From the NCBI GenBank assembly GCA_006227015.1, contig SBGI01000272.1, positions 1-10,104 of the forward strand: 10,104 nucleotides of DNA, read 5' to 3'. The DNA is from Gammaproteobacteria bacterium. GTDB taxonomy: Bacteria; Pseudomonadota; Gammaproteobacteria; Pseudomonadales; Porticoccaceae. Both the position numbers and the translations under genes were made by a program. Below are positions 6,388 to 10,104 of the stretch, piece by piece. Position 1 is the stretch's first letter. Each line of letters begins with the position of its first letter. The notes beneath the pieces were generated by a model. That model saw only the letters and a list, made by a program, of their open reading frames with translations, made no database searches and was not told the DNA's origin.

Positions 6388-6927
6388 ATGTCGACACCCC
6401 CTCAGAGAAGTCAATTGCCTAGGATTCTGGATCCCAGACGTTTGGCCAATCAGGGCGAAACCTTGTCGGGGCAGGTGTCTGTCTCGCACTGTGAAAGATT
6501 ACGGGATGCCGTGCTTGCTATCAACGCGCCTATTCATGCCGAACTCGTGTTCGAGATGGCTGAACAGGGGCGGAAAGTAGTGGCAGGAAGTGTGAAAACG
6601 ATAGTAGAGGTAGCTTGTCAGCGCTGTCTTCAGCCGATGACGCTACCTCTTGATGTTGATTTCAGGCTTGGCATCGTGTGGTCCGAAGACGAGGCGAAAT
6701 CGCTTCCCAAGGATCTCGATCCGTGGGTAGTAGAACAGGAGACAGCGGATCTGTCGGGGATGGTTGAGGATGAGTTGTTACTGGCGTTGCCTTTTGTGAC
6801 ATACCATCCATCGGAGAGTTGCAAGGCCGAACCGCATGTTTCGGCCTCGACGGAGCCGAAAGAATCGGGGAAAGAAAACCCTTTTAGTATTCTGGAGCAA
6901 CTGAAAAACAGTGGCTCCGATCATTAA
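6388..6927 (+). CDS. yceD: YceD/DUF177 family protein, 23S rRNA accumulation protein
   Basis: A 179-residue member of the DUF177 family, which almost always precedes rpmF. Family members are needed for normal 23S rRNA accumulation; the biochemical mechanism is unclear. Visible family features are the N-terminal LPRILDPRRLA segment, a CQRC pair (C77/C80) in VACQRCLQPMTLPL, the acidic MVEDELLLALPFV core (125-137), a further cysteine (C145), and the C-terminal NPFSILEQLK. E. coli YceD has 173 residues and the same landmarks. The ATG at 6388 is the only usable start: upstream codons in frame run to a TGA at 6364 without ATG, GTG or TTG. No Shine-Dalgarno sequence is available because the predicted mRNA starts only a few bases earlier. 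It is followed after 33 nt by rpmF. Confidence 0.93.
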   Translation: MSTPPQRSQLPRILDPRRLANQGETLSGQVSVSHCERLRDAVLAINAPIHAELVFEMAEQGRKVVAGSVKTIVEVACQRCLQPMTLPLDVDFRLGIVWSEDEAKSLPKDLDPWVVEQETADLSGMVEDELLLALPFVTYHPSESCKAEPHVSASTEPKESGKENPFSILEQLKNSGSDH

Positions 6928-6960
6928 CAGATAACAAACAGTTTTTATCAGGAGTATAAA

Positions 6961-7140
6961 ATGGCCGTTCAACAGAACCGTAAAACCCGTTCCAAGCGTG
7001 GCATGCGTCGTTCACATGATGCGTTGACAGGACCCACTTTGTCCGTTGACCCGGTCAGTGGTGAAAAGCACCGTCGTCACCATGTTTCAGCCGATGGTTT
7101 TTACCGCGGCAAGAAAGTCGTAGCTTCTGCCGAAGACTAA
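6961..7140 (+). CDS. rpmF: 50S ribosomal protein bL32
   Basis: A 59-residue basic protein starting [20 protein letters not shown], nearly identical to the start of E. coli bL32 (57 residues). It continues with a [20 protein letters not shown] core. It has no cysteines, so it is the zinc-free form, as in E. coli. It sits on the large ribosomal subunit near the peptidyl transferase side. AGGAG (6950-6954) lies 6 nt before the ATG. It lies between yceD and plsX, and co-transcription with plsX couples ribosome and lipid synthesis in E. coli. Confidence 0.97.
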   Translation: MAVQQNRKTRSKRGMRRSHDALTGPTLSVDPVSGEKHRRHHVSADGFYRGKKVVASAED

Positions 7141-7165
7141 TACCTCCCGGCCTGAACGTATTTTT

Positions 7166-8203
7166 TTGGCTGACTCTCTCTGTCTCGCCATTGACGCCAT
7201 GGGCGGGGATTTTGGTCCCCGCATCACGGTACCCGCATCTCTCGATATACTGCGCCAGTTACCCCACCTGAAGATTGTCCTCTGCGGCGATCGCCAAGAA
7301 ATTGATACCTTTCTAGACAACGACAATGAAACATTTGCCGGACGTCTGAGTGTGCAGCATTGCGAGCAATCGGTCGCCATGGATGAAAAGCCCGGTAGTG
7401 CCTTGCGCAACAAACGTGAATCTTCTATGTGGAAGGCGGTGCAACTTGTCAAAGAGGGTACTGCCCAGGCCTGTGTGAGCGCAGGGAATACCGGGGCCCT
7501 GATGGCAATGTCACTGTTCCAACTGGGAACCTTGACCGGAATCAGCCGCCCAGCCATTTGTACCCGGGTGCCGACCAGTCGTGGTTATACCTATTTACTG
7601 GATCTGGGGGCTAATCTTGAGTGCACCGCCCGGCAGTTATATGAATTTGCACTGATGTCGTCCCTGGTCGCAATGTCCCCCTCAGTAACTACACCCTCGG
7701 TGGGTTTGTTGAATATTGGTGTAGAGGCTATAAAGGGTCGACAGGAAATACTCGATGCTGCGGAGTTGCTGCAAGCTGATGCTGATATCAACTACATTGG
7801 TTTTGTTGAAGGTGACACGTTGTTTTCCGGCGTGGCGGATATCGTGGTGTGTGATGGCTTCAGTGGCAACGTGGCATTAAAAACCGGTGAAGGTGTGGCA
7901 AAAATGATACAGGGCCTTTTACGGCAGACACTTTCAGAAAGTCTGTTGGCCAGGCTTGGCGCATTCCTGATGAAGCCGGCTCTGAAGCGCCTGATCAATC
8001 AGGTCGACCCAGCTCAATATAATGGTGCAAGTATGTTGGGGTTGCGAGGGGTCGTGGTGAAAAGTCATGGTGGTGCTTCCGTCACAGGGTTTGCCAAGGC
8101 CCTGGAGGTTGCCATAGAAGAAGTGGAAAAAGACCTGCCGACGCTGATTGAAAGTCGGCTGGCTGATAAAAGTAATCAATCAGAGGTATTCGATGAAAAA
8201 TAA
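7166..8203 (+). CDS. plsX: Phosphate acyltransferase PlsX
   Basis: Converts acyl-ACP and phosphate to acyl-phosphate, the donor used by PlsY to acylate glycerol-3-phosphate; a peripheral membrane enzyme at the start of phospholipid synthesis. Family landmarks are AIDAMGGDFGP (9-18), VSAGNTGALM (104-113), DLGAN (146-150), CDGFSGNVALKTGEG (229-243) and LGLRGVVVKSHGGA (291-304). Length is 345 residues, normal for the family. The start is TTG at 7166: no ATG or GTG lies in frame upstream before the rpmF end, and the next ATG (codon 12) would cut off the first strand and part of the MGGDFGP region. No convincing Shine-Dalgarno sequence is seen; a run of seven T spans the start. It lies 25 nt after rpmF and its last 11 nt overlap fabD. 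Confidence 0.95.
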   Translation: MADSLCLAIDAMGGDFGPRITVPASLDILRQLPHLKIVLCGDRQEIDTFLDNDNETFAGRLSVQHCEQSVAMDEKPGSALRNKRESSMWKAVQLVKEGTAQACVSAGNTGALMAMSLFQLGTLTGISRPAICTRVPTSRGYTYLLDLGANLECTARQLYEFALMSSLVAMSPSVTTPSVGLLNIGVEAIKGRQEILDAAELLQADADINYIGFVEGDTLFSGVADIVVCDGFSGNVALKTGEGVAKMIQGLLRQTLSESLLARLGAFLMKPALKRLINQVDPAQYNGASMLGLRGVVVKSHGGASVTGFAKALEVAIEEVEKDLPTLIESRLADKSNQSEVFDEK

Positions 8204-9128
8204 TCTTGCGTTCGTCTTTCCCGGGCAGGGATCACAAAAGCTGGGCATGCTTGCCGAGCTTGCCGAAAAATATCCCGTTGTGGGTGAAACCTTTGCTGAA
8301 GCATCTGAGGTGCTCGGCTATGACCTCTGGGATCTGGTGCAAAATGGCACGCAGGAAGACATCACTCTGACCGAGCGAACCCAGCCACTATTGCTGACAG
8401 CCAGCGTGGCTGTATGGCGTATCTGGCAACAGGAAAATGGTGCTCAGCCTGCGCTGATGGCAGGGCACAGTCTTGGTGAGTGGTCGGCACTGGTCTGTTC
8501 AGGGGTGGTTGCATTTCAGGATGCTGTTCGTTTAGTCCGCAATCGCGGTGCGTATATGCAGGATGCCGTTGCACCGGGTGAGGGGGCAATGGCGGCTATC
8601 ATCGGCCTGGATGATGACAAGATCAAAGCCGTATGTGCAGAGGCCTGCCAGGGCGAGGAAGTGGCTGCAGTCAATTTCAATTCCCCCGGTCAGGTTGTCA
8701 TCGCTGGTAATGCGGCGGCTGTGGAGCGGGCGATTGAAGGTTGTAAGGCCGCAGGGGCAAAAAGGGCTATGCCTTTACCCGTCAGTGCACCTTTCCATAC
8801 CAGTTTGATGCGACCCGCGGCCGACCGACTGGCGAGCGAAATTCTCGCTACTGAATTTTCCGCTCCCAACGTATTGGTTGTTCACAACGTCCATGCCAAA
8901 ACCGAGAGTGACCCTGAAAAAATCAAGCAACTGATGATTGAGCAAATTACGGCTCCCGTGCTCTGGGTCGACTGCGTTAACACCCTGACATCGAGTGGCA
9001 TTGATACGCTGGTGGAATGCGGGGCTGGCAAAGTGTTGAGCGGTCTCGGTAAAAGGATTGAGCGCTCATTAAACAGTTATGCAACGGAAGACTGTGGTTG
9101 CCTAGAAGAAGCATTGGCTGCCGTTTAA
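8193..9128 (+). CDS. fabD: Malonyl-CoA:ACP transacylase FabD
   Basis: Transfers malonyl from CoA to acyl carrier protein, supplying the two-carbon extender for fatty acid synthesis. The 311 residues match E. coli FabD (309) throughout. They include FVFPGQGSQ (8-15 region), nucleophile S93 in GHSLGEW, malonate-binding R118, FNSPGQVVIAG (162-172), and catalytic H202 in APFHTSLM, where E. coli has PSHCALM. ATG 8193 was chosen because GAGG lies 7 nt upstream and the protein then starts MKNNLAFVFPGQGSQ; an upstream ATG at 8148 would add 15 unconserved residues inside plsX. The start overlaps the end of plsX by 11 nt, implying translational coupling. Confidence 0.97.
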   Translation: MKNNLAFVFPGQGSQKLGMLAELAEKYPVVGETFAEASEVLGYDLWDLVQNGTQEDITLTERTQPLLLTASVAVWRIWQQENGAQPALMAGHSLGEWSALVCSGVVAFQDAVRLVRNRGAYMQDAVAPGEGAMAAIIGLDDDKIKAVCAEACQGEEVAAVNFNSPGQVVIAGNAAAVERAIEGCKAAGAKRAMPLPVSAPFHTSLMRPAADRLASEILATEFSAPNVLVVHNVHAKTESDPEKIKQLMIEQITAPVLWVDCVNTLTSSGIDTLVECGAGKVLSGLGKRIERSLNSYATEDCGCLEEALAAV

Positions 9129-9162
9129 ATCCGGTAGTCGTTTGGTTATTAAGGAGAAGAAC

Positions 9163-9906
9163 ATGAGTTTACAGGACAAAATTGTACTGGTAACTGGTGC
9201 CAGCAGGGGCATAGGTGCAGCTATTTCTGACAGCCTGGGTGCACAGGGCGCTACTGTGATTGGTACAGCCACTTCTGAGTCGGGTGCGGAAAAAATTACC
9301 GCGCGTTTTGCGGAAAAAGGGATTAAAGGTGCTGGCATGGTACTTGATGTCGCCAGTCAGGAGTCGGTGGACAGTCTTATCAATACCATCACCGAGAGTT
9401 ATGGCGCACCGCTGATACTGGTCAATAATGCCGGTATCACCAAGGACAACCTGCTGATGCGCATGAAGGATGATGAATGGTTTGATGTTATTGATACCAA
9501 TCTCAACTCCATTTACCGTCTGAGCAAAGCCTGTCTGCGGGGTATGACCAAGGCCCGCTGGGGCAGAATCGTTAACATCAGCTCTGTGGTGGGGGCGATG
9601 GGTAACGTTGGGCAGACCAACTATTGCGCGACCAAAGCTGGTGTGGGCGGGTTTACCCGGTCTTTGGCCAAGGAGTTGGGGCCCCGAAACATTACGGTCA
9701 ATGCGGTCTCTCCGGGTTTTATCGACACCGATATGACCAAAGAGTTGGCTGATGCCCAACGGGAAGCTATTTTGTCCCAGGTTCCCCTGAACCGTTTGGG
9801 CGAGCCGGAGGAAATTGCGGCCGTGGTGGACTTTCTGGTGAGTGAAGGCGGCGCCTACGTCACCGGTGAGAATATCCATGTTAACGGTGGCCTCTATATG
9901 GCCTAA
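9163..9906 (+). CDS. fabG: 3-oxoacyl-ACP reductase FabG
   Basis: NADPH-dependent reduction of beta-ketoacyl-ACP, the first reductive step of each elongation cycle. This is a classical short-chain dehydrogenase of 247 residues: cofactor motif TGASRGIG (11-18), NNAG (88-91), and the catalytic tetrad N113, S141, Y154, K158 (YCATK). AVSPGFIDTDMT (181-192) and the C-terminal GENIHVNGGLYMA are also typical. All key residues are present. ATG 9163 has AAGGAG 6 nt upstream (9151-9156) and matches the E. coli N-terminus; the in-frame ATG at 9142 precedes that site and is rejected. It follows fabD by 34 nt and precedes acpP. Confidence 0.98.
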   Translation: MSLQDKIVLVTGASRGIGAAISDSLGAQGATVIGTATSESGAEKITARFAEKGIKGAGMVLDVASQESVDSLINTITESYGAPLILVNNAGITKDNLLMRMKDDEWFDVIDTNLNSIYRLSKACLRGMTKARWGRIVNISSVVGAMGNVGQTNYCATKAGVGGFTRSLAKELGPRNITVNAVSPGFIDTDMTKELADAQREAILSQVPLNRLGEPEEIAAVVDFLVSEGGAYVTGENIHVNGGLYMA

Positions 9907-9940
9907 TTCACTGTATTTTCAGTGAATATGAGGATTTTTT
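9906..9940 (+). terminator. Weak terminator or attenuator after fabG
   Basis: ATTCACTG (9906-9913) and CAGTGAAT (9920-9927) form a perfect 8-bp stem with a TATTTT loop, beginning at the last base of the fabG stop. Six T residues follow at 9935-9940, but 7 nt separate them from the stem, so termination is probably partial. It precedes the acpP promoter. Confidence 0.4.
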
Positions 9941-9949
9941 CGAAAGCGG

Positions 9950-9977
9950 TTACAGCGTGCGGTATTTGAGGTAAAAT
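9950..9977 (+). promoter_or_regulatory. Promoter for acpP
   Basis: TTACAG (9950-9955), 16-nt spacer, TAAAAT (9972-9977), followed by GCGCGCCT, the same octamer that follows the yceD -10 box. The start would lie near 9984, leaving a leader of about 95 nt. A separate promoter fits the very high level of acyl carrier protein compared with the Fab enzymes. Confidence 0.6.
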
Positions 9978-10078
9978 GCGCGCCTGACATGCCGTCAATA
10001 ACAGATTTTTTGTTGTGGGGTGGTTTTTAAAGGGCCGGGCAACAGAATACTTTCTTAATACAGGAGAGAATAAATATC

Positions 10079-10104
10079 ATGAGCAGCATTGAAGAACGCG
10101 TAGC
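10079..10104 (+). CDS. acpP: Acyl carrier protein, 5' end only
   Basis: Only eight codons are present (MSSIEERV) before the window ends. They match the conserved AcpP start (MSTIEERV in E. coli), and the position after fabG is the standard one. The product carries growing acyl chains on a phosphopantetheine attached to a serine that lies beyond this window. AGGAG (10062-10066) is 12 nt from the ATG, longer than usual; GAGAG slightly nearer may be used instead. Confidence 0.9.

Noticed and set aside
8148..8192. Upstream start for fabD inside plsX
   Set aside because: The ATG at 8193 has a Shine-Dalgarno sequence and gives the family N-terminus directly before the FPGQGSQ motif.
9169..9879. 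A 236-codon minus-strand frame opposite fabG
   Set aside because: It covers nearly the whole of fabG, whose conserved motifs and ribosome site are clear, and shows no family signature of its own.
1..10104. Mobile elements, CRISPR arrays, phage or defence genes
   Set aside because: No transposase or integrase sequence, no regularly spaced repeats and no unexplained gene cluster; every strand segment of length is accounted for by conserved housekeeping genes.

Overview
The window is a conserved housekeeping block of a gammaproteobacterium. RNase E, RluC, the Maf/YceF protein, YceD, bL32, PlsX, FabD, FabG and the start of AcpP closely resemble the Escherichia coli and Pseudomonas proteins, and the gene order matches the rne-rluC-maf-yceD-rpmF-plsX-fabD-fabG-acpP block as I remember it from those genera. 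Moderate base composition, two NDPR motifs in the RNase E tail and a HAD phosphatase after rluC point to a Pseudomonas/Cellvibrio-like lineage (possibly marine) rather than an enteric. That placement is inference. I see no mobile element, CRISPR array, phage gene or defence system.

Layout. Positions 1-84 (minus) hold tRNA-Ser(UGA), cut at its 3' end by the window edge. Positions 85-227 hold its promoter, wrapped in two inverted repeats. Positions 228-3326 (minus) encode a 1032-residue RNase E with a complete catalytic half and a long disordered scaffold half. Positions 3327-4014 are a gene-free divergent region with the likely rne promoter, a leader of about 545 nt and the likely rluC promoter. 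Positions 4015-5649 (plus) carry rluC and a HAD hydrolase as a two-gene unit. Positions 5655-6233 (minus) carry the maf-family gene yceF, convergent with the HAD gene. From 6350 a near-consensus promoter starts the plus-strand run yceD, rpmF, plsX, fabD, fabG, and acpP begins at 10079 behind its own promoter.

Together the genes link RNA metabolism and translation (RNase E, RluC pseudouridylation of 23S rRNA, bL32, the 23S-associated YceD, tRNA-Ser) with the start of fatty acid and phospholipid synthesis (PlsX makes acyl-phosphate, FabD makes malonyl-ACP, FabG reduces beta-ketoacyl-ACP, AcpP carries the chain). Several promoters have a G+C-rich stretch between the -10 box and the expected start, as is typical of growth-rate-controlled genes.

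I did not find an undescribed system. The signals most worth checking are regulatory: an apparently leaderless yceD (and perhaps rluC) mRNA, a long structured rne leader with internal repeats, a tRNA promoter lying inside the hairpins that follow rne, a TTG-started plsX without a Shine-Dalgarno sequence, and an inverted repeat spanning the convergent HAD and yceF stop codons.
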